Assembly: GCA_963995525.1 (NCBI GenBank)
Contig: OZ023209.1
Coordinates: 30,072,544-30,136,543, forward strand
From: Escarpia spicata
Taxonomy: Eukaryota > Annelida > Polychaeta > Sabellida > Siboglinidae
Direction of reading: 5' to 3'
DNA: 64,000 nucleotides
Shown here: piece after piece, positions 12,000 to 23,600 of the stretch
How positions within the stretch are numbered: the first letter of the stretch is position 1
Layout of the letters: each line of letters opens with the position of its first letter
Notes under the pieces: generated by a model
Database searches by the model: none
Told to the model about the DNA's origin: nothing
The model's input: only the letters and a program-made list of their open reading frames with translations
Translations under genes and position numbers: made by a program

Positions 12000-13466
12000 A
12001 TCTTCACAATGTAATTAACCCTGCAAATTGGCACCATGTCGCTGTGTTAATTTTTTATCATTTTAAATTACTGTTAATTTACTAAACTCATTACTTTTGT
12101 AAAGCAACCACTCGTCTTTTTCTCTTTAAGGTGGTTATACTGTACAGTGAATTGAGATTGTGCAATGTCAGCTAGTGAACTAAGACAGTGTAATGTATGC
12201 AACATTGGCCAATGCAATTACTGACAGGAGGATAGTGTTCCTCAAAGATCTGTGCAATGGCACCAATAGAAAATGTGTAAATAAATTGTTGGCAAATTAT
12301 TCAGTGCTGAATTGATTAGTGAAAGAATTCATGTTTTGAGAAACAGTGTTGACAGTTTAATGCACAACATTTGTGACCCACCATGCCAAAATGAGACGCA
12401 ACTTGATAAATTCATACCTCAATAATAACTATATTCTCATTACTTCCAGAGATACAGCTATTTTAATGTTAGAAATACAAAAAGTATGGTTTCAAGAAAA
12501 ACAGTTTCAAAGTTTTCTCTCAGCTGGCTATGGTTTTTACTTTCTTGACTGTGGTTTTAATTCTGTCGGCTGTGATTTTTCACTTTGTGGTTTCACACTG
12601 TTGGCTATAGTTTAGAACATTGTCAGCAATAAAAAAATTGACAGTTGTCACAAAACTCAGTACGAAACACATGTTGGTAACATTTTTACAATTTCCACAT
12701 CACAACTAACACATGACAGATTTGTCTATTCAGGAATGTTTCACAATGGATACTCAATAACAAATTGTGACAGCGTCTCATAACTCGTAATGACTATCAG
12801 TAAGAATTTTTCGAATGATGGGTCATATAAAACGTACGTATAGCGTGTGTTAGTTACTTCCATATGAGCATACATAATGCAAGATAACTAAATAGGGATG
12901 TTACATGAATGTTGTAAGATAGGGGGGTTTTTATCCCCCACTTTTGTATATATCAAGCTGAATTACTGTGGCTAGTACTATAGAAAGGTGTGCAGTCTGC
13001 ACACCAGGTATCTTTTTCCCTTGTGTTCTATATACTGTAAGCATATTACAGTCGGTATGCTGTCATTAATATAACAGCAATCAAGGGTTTTTTGGTAAAT
13101 GTCTAGTATGATTATTCTAAATGTACAAAATGTGTCGTACATAACATGTGTGGTCCATCGCTCTGTAATCTGGATGTACCTGGCTGTGCACAAGATGTGA
13201 CTATTGTATATATTATATGTGCACAGTGGCAATCCCTGTGTTAATAAATTTCATTGCCCAATACCAACCTACCCAATAGTTGGCGTAAATTCAGTACAAA
13301 CAGAGAAAGGGCTGCATGAACATAACACGGATACACCAGGAATAAGGGGGGGGGGGTACCGAGTAGAGTAGTACACAAAATATGAATTCAGCCAACCCAC
13401 AGAGGGAATGCATATTTGATAGGTGCCATTGGTTGGTATAATTGGTCTCTGAAGTAAGAAAATTAG
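12000..13466. other. No gene seen
   Basis: AT-rich DNA with no domain-bearing frame. A frame at 12,373-12,615 lies in a T-rich, partly repetitive stretch and is not convincing. An AATAAA lies near 13,244, and a G10 run at about 13,348. Confidence 0.4.
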
Positions 13467-13634
13467 ATGTTGAGTGTGTGCATAGGTTAATTTGTTAGTA
13501 GCCAGCAAGTTTGGCTACGAAGGTGTTGAGTGTGCGCATAGGTTAGTTTGCTAGTAGCCAACAAGTTTGGCTATGAAGGTATTGAGTGTGCGCATAGGTT
13601 AGTTTTGCTAGTAGCCAACAGGTTTGGCTAAGGT
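13467..13634. repeat. Three 56-bp tandem units
   Basis: TGAGTGTG recurs at 13,471, 13,527 and 13,583, exactly 56 bp apart. Each unit continues CATAGGTTA(A/G)TTT and AGTAGCCA(G/A)CAAGTTTGG, with slight decay in the third. Confidence 0.95.
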
Positions 13635-13891
13635 GCTTAAATGTTTCTTTTATGAAGTTGTCGATGTATGGTGTATTAATACACTGGCAATGACTGAAGG
13701 CAGTTCAATCAAGTCAGTTGAATGTGTTGCTAATAACACCAAATATTGGTTGGCTGGTTGTTTAGCCTAGATGATTTGTGGATTGGATTTGTTAAATTGT
13801 ACACCACATAACATGATATTGTACATAATAAACCCAGTTGTTAGTTTAGAAATTAAGTAGAAAACAGTTTATTTTATATAATCAATCAGAT

Positions 13892-14164
13892 TCGGAAGTA
13901 ATGACAGCCACATGTGTTGTTCCACAAGGATCTATGCTAGGTCCAGTTCTGTTCATGTTATATTAAAACAACATTGTTAAAACAATAAATATGTTATTTA
14001 CAGATGGCACAACTAGGTTTCACTTACACACAAATGTTACTAGGCTTATTGAAGAAGTAAATTCGGAACACAATAGGATATCAGCATCGATTCATTGTAA
14101 CAAAGTATCACTAAACAGAAATAAAACTAATTTATTATATTTACTCCTGAAAATAAGACGATGA
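13892..14164 (+). pseudogene. Non-LTR reverse transcriptase fragment, decayed
   Basis: The frame from 13,892 reads VVPQGSMLGPVLFMLY, then a stop where LINEs have INDI/INDL, then MLFTDGTTRFH in place of FADDT. One internal TAA and a changed catalytic motif (FTDG for FADD) mark it as dead. The frame then stays open to TGA at 14,162-14,164. It is a fragment only, without 5' or 3' element ends. Confidence 0.85.
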
Positions 14165-14755
14165 TCATGATATAATTAAAATAAATGTAATTAGTATAAT
14201 TCAAGTTACTTCAATAACATGTTTAGGAATTTACCTAGAGGAAACCGGTCACTACATATTGTAATTCATTTGTATGTGAACCATATATATATATATAAAT
14301 TAAAGTCATTTTTATCACACAATGTGCTGTGCCCTAATGTGTGCAAATAGTTATCCATCAAATAAAGGATAAATAAACATAACATTTTTACATAAGAAGG
14401 CAATCGAAATAAGTAGGCCTACTATATTTTTTATTTATTAAAGCAAACAGTTAATTATGTTGATTAATTTACCACCATTTCAAGAAGAAAGTATTTCGTA
14501 TGCACACAAAAATAGCACGACACCGCGGCTGTACATATAGACAGTGCCGTGCGCCACATATCACGATAGCCTCGATACTAGTTATAGCCTCGATTATAGA
14601 TCATGAACAACAAACAGAGCGCTCTAAATCACACAACTTGTTTGTGTGCATGAAAATAATCATGCAAGTTATTCCATTTTATTTTTAATATGTATACTAA
14701 CAATTATACTAGAAAAAATGTCGTATTACTAACCCAAAACACCTTAGTAACAACG
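14165..14755. other. No gene seen
   Basis: AT-rich, with a short (TA)n at about 14,284-14,297. No supported exon. Confidence 0.4.
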
Positions 14756-14815
14756 CGGAATCCTGGCACGCACCTACTCTGGGCCCGCTACCGTCGCGGG
14801 CCGAAAGTAGGCGGT

Positions 14816-14852
14816 GAATCCTGGCACGGGTGAATCGGGGCCCGTGACACCG
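14816..14852 (-). repeat. CpG-rich dispersed repeat, copy B
   Basis: Reverse complement of 4,245-4,282 (shared core CGTGCCAGGATTC). A shorter related piece, GGAATCCTGGCACG, lies at 14,757-14,770. Confidence 0.6.
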
Positions 14853-15102
14853 GGTAACGGAACAGGCAGCCGCCATGTAATGTGACGCCGCCTTAGTACA
14901 AGCAGTCGTACAGTAGATAACGCAGATAATGCAACCTATTATATCACGTCATGCCGGTCTGCTATAAATAAAAAGTTACGCAAATAAGCATGACTGGAGC
15001 AACAACATAGGCAAATTATTTCGAAAAGTAATAATGTATATGAAAATCGCGTGGGATAACAGACAACGAGAAAATGGCGACCGGACTTAAAATCCTCATT
15101 AC

Positions 15103-15199
15103 CTCTGCCGGGCGCCAGTGCATTAGTTTTGGACGGTTCACGCAACAAATACAACAAACCGGAAGTCAATGCAGCTACCGACGACAGGCGGCGCAGCAT
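15103..15199 (-). CDS. Candidate first coding exon with presequence-like N terminus
   Basis: ATG at 15,199 (minus) opens MLRRLSSVAALTSGLLYLLR, followed by about 12 more residues to a consensus donor (GGCAGAG|gtaatgagg), leaving in phase 1. The arginine/serine-rich, acid-poor amphipathic start looks like a mitochondrial targeting peptide, and it sits in a CpG-rich island. I cannot name the protein and found no second exon, so it may be chance. Confidence 0.3.
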
Positions 15200-15458
15200 G
15201 TGCTTTACTGGTCAATCTCCGGAAATTGCCAATGTAGTTACTGGACCAAACAGGCGAGATGATTTTCCGCTGATTGCCTTCAAGGGAGATTGCTGTTGAA
15301 TATGTAACCATAACTCTTCGTGTCCTTTGCCGCAAGTGGTCGTTGTAGATGTACCCAGGCGTGACATGTTTACGAGTGGAACTATTTACCCGCGATAGAT
15401 CGTGGTCATTGTGTGTTGGAAAAGATGCTATCATGCAGGCTCATCAGGTTTATTCGGC

Positions 15459-15797
15459 TGCCGGTGTGATATTGTAAATTAACCTCCGTCGTACACAACG
15501 TTTTTTCCTCAAAACATGTCAAAAACGTATCCAAACCTACTGATATAAATCAACATCGACCATTTCATTATATTTGTTATTATCCACATTGTTATTAATT
15601 AACGTTGTTATCCACATTGTTATTAACGATGTTTTGACAATGTTGTTGTTAAACTTTTGCTTTCTATAGAATCGTTCATTTCTATAAATTACGTCATTAA
15701 ATTACGTTTATAATGTTTAAATCACAAAACACATACCCCGCCGTAGTAAAACCGGGGGTCCATTTACCACGGGGGCTCATTTACAATATCACAGGTC
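15459..15797. mobile_element. Possible MITE with ~22-bp inverted ends
   Basis: TGTGATATTGTAAATTAACC near the left end pairs with GGCTCATTTACAATATCACA near the right end. The interior has a 23-bp tandem pair (GTTGTTATCCACATTGTTAT). No target duplication recognised. Confidence 0.4.
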
Positions 15798-16213
15798 GCC
15801 CCCAAACGGCACAAAGCGGCAACTCTACTCCAGAGGGCTTACGCTCCGTTGCTCCCCACTGTTTAATTTACAGTTGACTGTTTCGTTTTCAGAAAACAAT
15901 GAGTAAAAATGAGAGTTGATGATTAATTCCAAGATAAAATGTACTTAAAGAATAAGCATTAAACAATGTCAGCATTTCTTCTTCCGTTTCTCCTTCTACG
16001 AGCTGCGGACAAAAGACGACACCCGGGAGTGTCGCAGTTGACAATCCTAAACATGTTCTTTCAAATGTCTCATCTGACTCACGATAGAAAGTTTTTGTAA
16101 CAGCGAAAGTTCGTTCGAATAAACGAACGAACGAAATTAACTTATAGCCTCGTTCACTCGTCTAGAATGATTAGTCAACGCAGACACAACACATGAAAAC
16201 GCACACACTGACG

Positions 16214-16412
<199 letters not shown>

Positions 16413-16819
16413 GTATATATATATATATGTATATATATATAAATTATATGTATATATAATTATATATATATATAATTGTATATTACACACACGAACGCAC
16501 ACACGCGCGCGCACTCACAGACAGAAATATGAAGCACATATGCACAAATCAACTAGATCTAACACGTTTTAACAATATTTATCAAAATTAAACAATATTT
16601 AACACGATTTATCAAAATTAACACGATTGCCATGCAAGTGGACAGCTACAAAGACATACTATTAATATGCTATTCTTTTTTACCCACTAGTTTACAGAGA
16701 GTTAACCCTGTATTCGTCTAGTTCCCATCTAACCCGCCCTTTTGAGATATTAGTCAATGTTGTTTTTATTACTTTCTAACGTGCAACCTACACTGGCGAT
16801 GTAAACGTCATCAAGGGTG

Positions 16820-17110
16820 ACATTCCACAGCAATGCGGGTGTTAAGTCGCAGCACTGTGAAATGGAGTTTTGTACTTGTTGGATTCCACACACCACGAGC
16901 TTTAAAATTATACCTCATTTGTTGAAATACCTTCAATGGTTTTTGATTTATTGCTAAAATCGATGCTAACTTCAGAAAAATACGTTTTGAGAAACGAGGT
17001 AATTTTACTGATATTGTCTGTTGCGTTCTAATATACGGTTTCGTAAATGTGTGTATTTTGATAGCTTGGGATCGCTGGTCAAGTACATTAAACTGGACGT
17101 TAAAAGATAA
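16820..17110 (+). repeat. Dispersed repeat family B, copy 1
   Basis: Shares ordered blocks with three other places: GAGTTTTGTAC, TTGGATTCCA, GCTTTAAAATTATACCTCAT, TTGTTGAAATA and TTTTTGATTTATTG. The other copies are 23,575-24,020 (minus), 29,200-29,460 (minus) and 62,300-62,735 (plus). No coding capacity. Confidence 0.75.
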
Positions 17111-17159
17111 CGTTGAAAGGTATACACTTCTGCCCAAATCACAAAATTGATGGGGCATT

Positions 17160-17640
17160 GCCTAGGCAGCTAAGTTCGCGGTTCGCGTTAGCGGGTCACA
17201 AACACAAAAACACAACACAGAAACTATTAACTGGCACCGTCCTGTCAGCTGCGGCCCGCTCGTCTGTCGTCGGTGACGTGTTCCTGGCGGGCACACCGAC
17301 CGTGTGACAGCGTGACAGCAGCGCGACCGCCCGCAGCGATCCGTGACAACAAGATAAAAAAAAAACGTAGCCTGTCAGAATTGAGGATATCTGTTCGCGG
17401 GACGACGCGGCCGTCGCCATGGTGACGGGGTCGTTATGACGCCACGTGTCAGTCGGCTGCACCTGTCCACAATAAGCGTCAGAGCCGCCACTTAACAGGT
17501 GCTCGCCGGCGGAGCGGGCATCCATTCACGCGATGTTAATATTTTAATTTGATTTTAATTAAGGGAGTCGACACTGGACTGTCGCGTGTCACTCATTGTG
17601 GACATGCGCCTGATAACACGGGGACACGGTGACAAGGAGC
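17160..17640. promoter_or_regulatory. CpG-rich island
   Basis: GC- and CpG-dense block with CCACGTGTC (E-box) near 17,442 and GTCGCCATGGTGAC near 17,413. Long frames across it carry no recognisable domain. Confidence 0.4.
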
Positions 17641-17652
17641 GTTTTGCGTACC

Positions 17653-17983
17653 CCTTAGCAAAAATATATAGAAAATCTATATAATTCTATAACAAATTAT
17701 GTAGAAATTTATGTGGAATTAAACCATTATATAGAATTATACAACATAGCCTATATAATTCTTTAGAATTTCTATGGTTACACCAATTTCTGTATAATTC
17801 TTTAGAATTAATAATCTATAGAAATCTGTACAATTTTCATAGTCACATACTTTTCTATGAAATTCTAAAGACATTGTACATAATTTAGAGCAAACACAAT
17901 TCTAAAGAAAATGTTCCGCAAAAATCGTACAGAATATGGTGATATATCCTACAGCATATACGCTATAGAATGTTTTGCTAAGG
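17653..17983. mobile_element. MITE-like element with CCTTAGCAAAA ends
   Basis: 331 bp starting CCTTAGCAAAA and ending TTTTGCTAAGG. The AT-rich interior repeats ATTCT(T)TAGAAT/CTATAGAA palindromes many times. The target duplication is unclear. Confidence 0.65.
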
Positions 17984-19400
17984 CGCGACGTAGGTTACAA
18001 GACATTATTAACGGGGGTAGTTAAACCGGCCAGGTCTGTTCCTCATTTATAGTATGTTTTTAGTCTACTAATCAATGGTCAGGTAACGGAACTGAGAATG
18101 TCGCTTTAATACGTCGTTTTAATTATATAACAAATGCAGATATATACTATGGCATCGTTTGCCATATTTTACTTATTACGATTACAAAAATTACCTCGCC
18201 ACTAAACGTGATTACAAAAAATGAAGTTCCACTGTGAAAATTAATTGTGTTTGAATAATAACTGAACAGGTCCAATTCTGATTCGTCACGAAATCGATAT
18301 ATAAGACGGAAGACGTTCAATGATTGTCTACCCAATAACATTATTTATGATTTCCAGATTTTGGAACCAGAAACGTAGGAGTCTAACGTCGTTTTAATCC
18401 CCTTGTTTGTATGTAATATTTCTATTGGACCAATTGCCACTATAGATGCATTCTGTTTCATTGCGTTGATCTGGATTTAGTAACGTCATTCATTTCCGTG
18501 AATGTTTCATACACATATATTTCCTGTCTTAATAATTTAGCGTTATTTTATTTCCCACCAAATAACAGTAGGCCTAAACATGATTGGTAGCCTCGAAGTG
18601 AAATTAGTTCCAGTTACTTTATTTCCGATGTATATTTTCTTTAGTTCAACATTAATTATTATTCAAAACTGCGACTTTATTTCCTATCGGTAACTGTGAC
18701 CTAACGGTGGCGCCTTCTAACGGCGTCTGGGTAATTGAGGCTATATCTTCTCTTGTCTCTGCGTGACCCGCTAGGTGGGGTAACTGCAGTCTAGAGAAGG
18801 CTTCTATTGACACTAACTTACCCTAACCATGTATAATAACCTTAACTCTAATTATTAACGAGGTTGACACTAACCATTAATTTGGTCTGAAATGGGTCTA
18901 TTAAATTTAATTGTTGAAGTTGCATTTAACTTGTTACTTGTTATTACTGGCTATTTGTCTAACTTTATTGCTTCAGTTAAGTAGCAACGCCTTGTGAAAA
19001 CATTTTTAAGCATATTTTTTATTCTGAAAGTTATGTGGAAGTTAATGTATTGTTTGATCAAAGTACATGTATGTGGGCTCAGTAAGTAGATCTACATGAT
19101 TAACTAAAAAAATGTAAAATGCAAGAACAAAATTTTTAATGACTTAAAACCACCCTCACATAGACGCAGTATGGCGATTCTCAGTTAACCAGTGGTTCCC
19201 GCTGGGTAAGATTCTCAATGGTTTTGGGGTTACACACGTTGAGAAATATCATACAATTTGTTTCTTGTCATTTAGCAGCAAACAAAATACAACTGTAATG
19301 ATGATATATATTATATTACTTTTCAGATGTGGTGGAATTTCACTATCTGTTTACACAAATGAGACGACTCACAACAAATATAGCAATATAAAACGCTACC
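17984..19400. other. No gene seen
   Basis: AT-rich single-copy-looking DNA with no supported exon. Confidence 0.4.
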
Positions 19401-19408
19401 TATAATGT

Positions 19409-19594
19409 TAGGGATCATCTCAGAACCTTTGATGTCCGATATCGAACAAAATTACATTCGTTTGGGGAGGGGGTGTCTTAGGCAGATATCATCATATCAA
19501 TGTTTACAAACTTTGATCTGGGGGGTGGGGGTTGAGACCAAATTAAAGTAATTTTGTCTGACATCAGACAGCAACGTTCCGAGATGATCCCTTA
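19409..19594. mobile_element. MITE with ~50-bp inverted ends
   Basis: Left TTAGGGATCATCTC(A/G)GAAC and right GTTCCGAGATGATCCCTTA pair, and the pairing continues inward through GA(T/C)(A/T)AAATTAC. About 186 bp with G-rich loops (GGGGAGGGGG). A TA or TTA target duplication is possible. Confidence 0.75.
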
Positions 19595-19981
19595 CAATCA
19601 GGCTAATCAGACACTCAGCATGATCAGTACCACTGGTGGTGTCAATACCCTAAATGTGGTCAACACCCCCCCCCCCCCCCATCCAAGTACAAGTCAACCC
19701 TAGGGCAGAGGTTACCCCAGGGTGCAGGTTAACCCCAGCAATATATTCTTGTTACATCTTTACACTGCTACACATTAGTTTTATAACACAGGTGGATACA
19801 ACCCATCTTGGACATTCAATGAGTTCAACTCCAGTGTTTTGATCCTACTATTGCTAAACAACAATATTATTATGTTGTGTGACACCTTTTGGTTTTGTTT
19901 GGTCTTGTTAGAACACACACATATTTGATTCCCAGCCGTACACTGTAGTCTAAGACTGTCTGTGTAGTGTGCCTCTTTAAA

Positions 19982-20061
19982 CATGTCTACTACTGTCTGT
20001 TGACACTGCCACATTGGAAGTTGTTGTCTTCAATGTCCTCATCTCTTGGTCTTCCTCAAGG
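19982..20061 (-). CDS. Candidate terminal exon of the C8orf34-like gene
   Basis: After exon 18 (phase 1) the next acceptors on the minus strand are ttgcag| (20,076/20,075), which stops after two codons, and cttgag|. The latter gives GRPRDEDIEDNNFQCGSVNR, then Q and TAG. I list the latter because it yields an acidic tail, but the stronger acceptor is the former. The true end may be elsewhere. Confidence 0.25.
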
Positions 20062-20240
20062 CAGCATCAGAAAGCTGCAAAACATATGATTATTAAACGT
20101 TATTCATGGGGCAACATACAAAGCACAGCTATTATCACCAAATTACATCTTTTGATCTGAACCTTGATTCCGCTGACCATTTAATTTCTGTTGTCGCCAA
20201 TTACGGCACAAAAATATGTTTTGCCGATGAAGTTAACTTA

Positions 20241-20360
20241 AGGCTACAGTGGCACCCTCTGGGGAGTGGTTCAAACATTTCCATATTTCTCTGACAGCGA
20301 AAAAGCATTACAGATGAGCAGCAAATATTAAGTCAATAATTCTAAATAACTGTCTTTGAA
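20241..20360 (+). repeat. Dispersed repeat, second copy near 36,196
   Basis: AGTGG(C/T)(A/G)CCCTCT..GAGTGG(T/C)TCA, then GAGCAGCAAA and CTGTCTTTGA/CTATCTTTA, are shared in order with 36,196-36,300. Confidence 0.5.
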
Positions 20361-20635
20361 ATGCTTGTTTGGTCTGTCCAAAGTATTGGTGGGAGCTTGG
20401 AGATTTTACCTAAAAATAGGTGGGAGGTGTATGGACCCTCAAAATGACAGAAGATGGGAGGTTGGCATTTAAAAGAAGTGAAAGGTCGATATTCCTGCCA
20501 TTCTCCCCCCCCACGAATATATTATGCACTGCTGAATACACCTTACATATGCTGGTTGAATCCTAGTAGCAGTCGCCCTACTCCAGACATACATGATATA
20601 TAAACATATCTCAACAGTACAGAAACATATCTCAC

Positions 20636-20692
20636 CTCCCTGGTACGTTCGACTTCTTGATGACTTGACGCCGTGACTCACGCCCCCGCCAC
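20636..20692 (-). CDS. C8orf34: C8orf34-like exon 18
   Basis: Acceptor tccccag|, donor GGGAG|gtgaga; phase 1 in, phase 1 out. Encodes the Gly/Ser-rich GGGVSHGVKSSRSRTYQG. Confidence 0.75.
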
Positions 20693-23600
20693 CTGGGGAC
20701 AGAAAGTGTAATCGTGTATGACCTGAAGACTTGTGTCCACTCTCCAAGCCACAGTTTAAACTGGTGTAAGCAACTACTTCAAATTCTTAGATATTCTTAT
20801 TTACTTTATTTATAGTATTACTATATTTACTCTTTATCATATTAATCGATTGTGTAAACACAGCCGGACAGGGTTCATTTTGTAAAATTACAGTGGAACC
20901 TCACTATTAAGATCACTCCCGGGACTAGGCAAAGCTGACCTTAATAGCAAGGTGACCGTATTAGTAAGACTCATTTCCTATACTTTACTGTTACAAAAAT
21001 AATTTTGGAATATTCTAGTGCGACCTTAATTGTGAGGTGACTGTATCATGAGGTGACCATAAAGTAAGGTTTGACTGTATTGTTATTACTAGTACGCATG
21101 CACGCAAGCACGCATTCTGGCATGCATGCAATCACACACGCCGTACCATAGTAGCTGCTGCCGTCGGTCTCGTACCCGACCGAACGCTGCCAGCCTCCGA
21201 CTCCCTGAAGGCCTCCGGGAGATGCCAAGTCATCATCCTCATTGTCATTCTGGGATGAACAATAAAATAATGAACATAAATATGTTGTATTTACAACGCG
21301 CCCTGTATAGTAATATTATTTATAAAGCACTGTATATCAAGAATATATACTAGGAGAATCAATACGGGTTTAGGGAAAACCATTCTACGGAACTTGCCAC
21401 TATAGAAATAATAGGCAGAGTTGTCCAACAACTTGACCAGTCAGCAACTCCAATAAACATATACCTAGACTTTTCTAAAGCCTTTGACACAGTTGATCAT
21501 GTGCTTTAAAATCAATCAAATAAGGTATAATAAAACTAATTAAATAATTAAAATGCAATATAAAATCAGTCATTACATGTACAACATCGTTCAATATTAT
21601 ACACACTAAATATATCGCATAAAAACACTTGGCATCACCAAGCATTATTTGAGTAAAAGTAAAGGGAAGTTCTTATATAGCGCAGTGTCCAGTCCTCAGG
21701 ACTGCTCAAAGCACTTTACTCCCTGGCAGACCTGTTCAATTGAACACCACCTCAACTTCTCTGGAAAGCATTCAGCCATGCTGTAATTGATGTGCAAAGA
21801 CTATTCATATACAAATATCCATCATTGTTTGTGCCAGGTACTCATACAATGATTCATACAGTATAGTGAAATGGGGCACCTTAGAGTGAACGAACTTGGC
21901 CAAGTTTCAAAACAGCAGCACAGGATTTGAACCCAGGTATATGCAATGTGCTGCTCTTCATTTAAAACTGGATTCAAATTCTCTTCCTGCCATTTTGAAC
22001 CTTGGCCAATTCTGTTCACTCCCCATTGCCTTAGTTAACTCGGCTGTGTGAATGAGCACCAGTCCATAGACAGTGGTGAATATCTTTATACAAATAGTCT
22101 TAATGCAATAACAGTATTGTGGCTGAATGCTTCCCAGAGAAGTCTAGATTGTGCTGAAGTGAACATGTCTGCAAGGTAGTGAAATGTAAAGCTCCCTGAG
22201 CAGTCAAAAGGACTGGATACTGTGCTAGGTAAGAACATACCTTCTATCCCATCTCATCCAATGTATTACAAACAACCCAAGAGATTGAACATCTTTAGTG
22301 CCACCCATCCTCGCAAGCCAAGGGTGGTGACTATGTACTCTACCTCTGGCAGATATCCTATGCATCGTATGGAAATTAGCTGAATCAAACTCATAATTGA
22401 CTTTGCCTTACCATCCGTTAGAACACTGCAGACATCAGTCCGACTCGCACTCAATTTCCAGGAATCCCAATAAAATGACCCATTTGACCATTCTCGCGAC
22501 CCACTGAGCGGTATTGTGTATAACTACTTCTACTTCTCAGAATCCAAGAATTTTCCAGCAAGTGATATTATTGGCTGAGCCTATATTCAGAGTTTCGCCA
22601 GGCGATCTGCCAGGGGGGTAAAGAGACTGATCTAATCAGCAGTGCCCTCTGGCACGCGATGATGGTGACAACTCTTCCCCACTGTGTGTCCCCCATCTCT
22701 GCTCCTAGTCGTCCAGAATGTTTCCCGCCACTGAGTTGAGTCGACTCACCTCTGAGCTTTGTCTTGAGGCTGGGGCCCAGGTCTGATGGAGTCGTCCCTG
22801 ACTGCGGGAACGGGAATCCGCCCCCCGGCCAGAGCTGGGGGAAGTGTAGAAGTCAGTCGACACTGCAGCCTGTATCCCAAGTCCTTCCGCTTTCTTCCGC
22901 CTCAGCCCAGACTCGGGGAGATCAGGACTGAAAGAGTCAATGTACAGTGGAACCTCACTTTATGATCACATCGGTAATACAGCCACCTCACAATTAAGGT
23001 CACCACAGTAATACAGCCACCTCACAATTAAGGTCTCCCTGGTGATACAACCACCTTGCAATTAAAGTCACCTTGGTAATACAGCCACCTCACAATTAAG
23101 ATCACCATGGTAACACAACCACCTCGTAATTAAGGTCACCCTGGTAATACAGCCACTTTGCAATTAAGGGAACCCTGGTAATACAGCCACCTCACAATTA
23201 TTGTCACCCCAGTAATACAGCCAATTCGCAATTAAGGTTACCAGGACAGGCCCAAATTATTTCCAGTAAACTATAGGAAATTAGTCCCGCTAATAAGGTC
23301 ACCTCGCTATTCAGGTCACTATCGCCTGCTCACAAGGATGACCTTAATAGGGAGGTTCCACTGTACATACAACTTTGCTTTCAGTCTTCAGCTAGTAGGA
23401 GACCATAAATTGTCTTGAACATATTTTATATAGTCCGCTTTATATAATTACGATGGTAAATGAAATTTAATATTTCTCCCCAAATGTTTGGAGAAATCAT
23501 TCATGAACAGCAGATGGCCATATATTGTCATAGTACATTTTTTCACTCCACTGTAAATCATGTCATAAATAAGACCCCTGACATATCAACCCGTAACCAG

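Larger units (their letters stand above)
14756..15430. promoter_or_regulatory. CpG-rich island
   Basis: GC- and CpG-dense, with ATGGCG/CGCCAT motifs of YY1 type near 14,872 and 15,074 and the repeat copy at 14,816-14,852. It surrounds the candidate first exon at 15,103-15,199 (minus). Promoter status is inference from composition. Confidence 0.45.

Noticed and set aside
12373..12615. 80-codon plus frame
   Set aside because: The second half comes from an imperfect TGGTTTT/GGCTATGG-type repetition; no domain.
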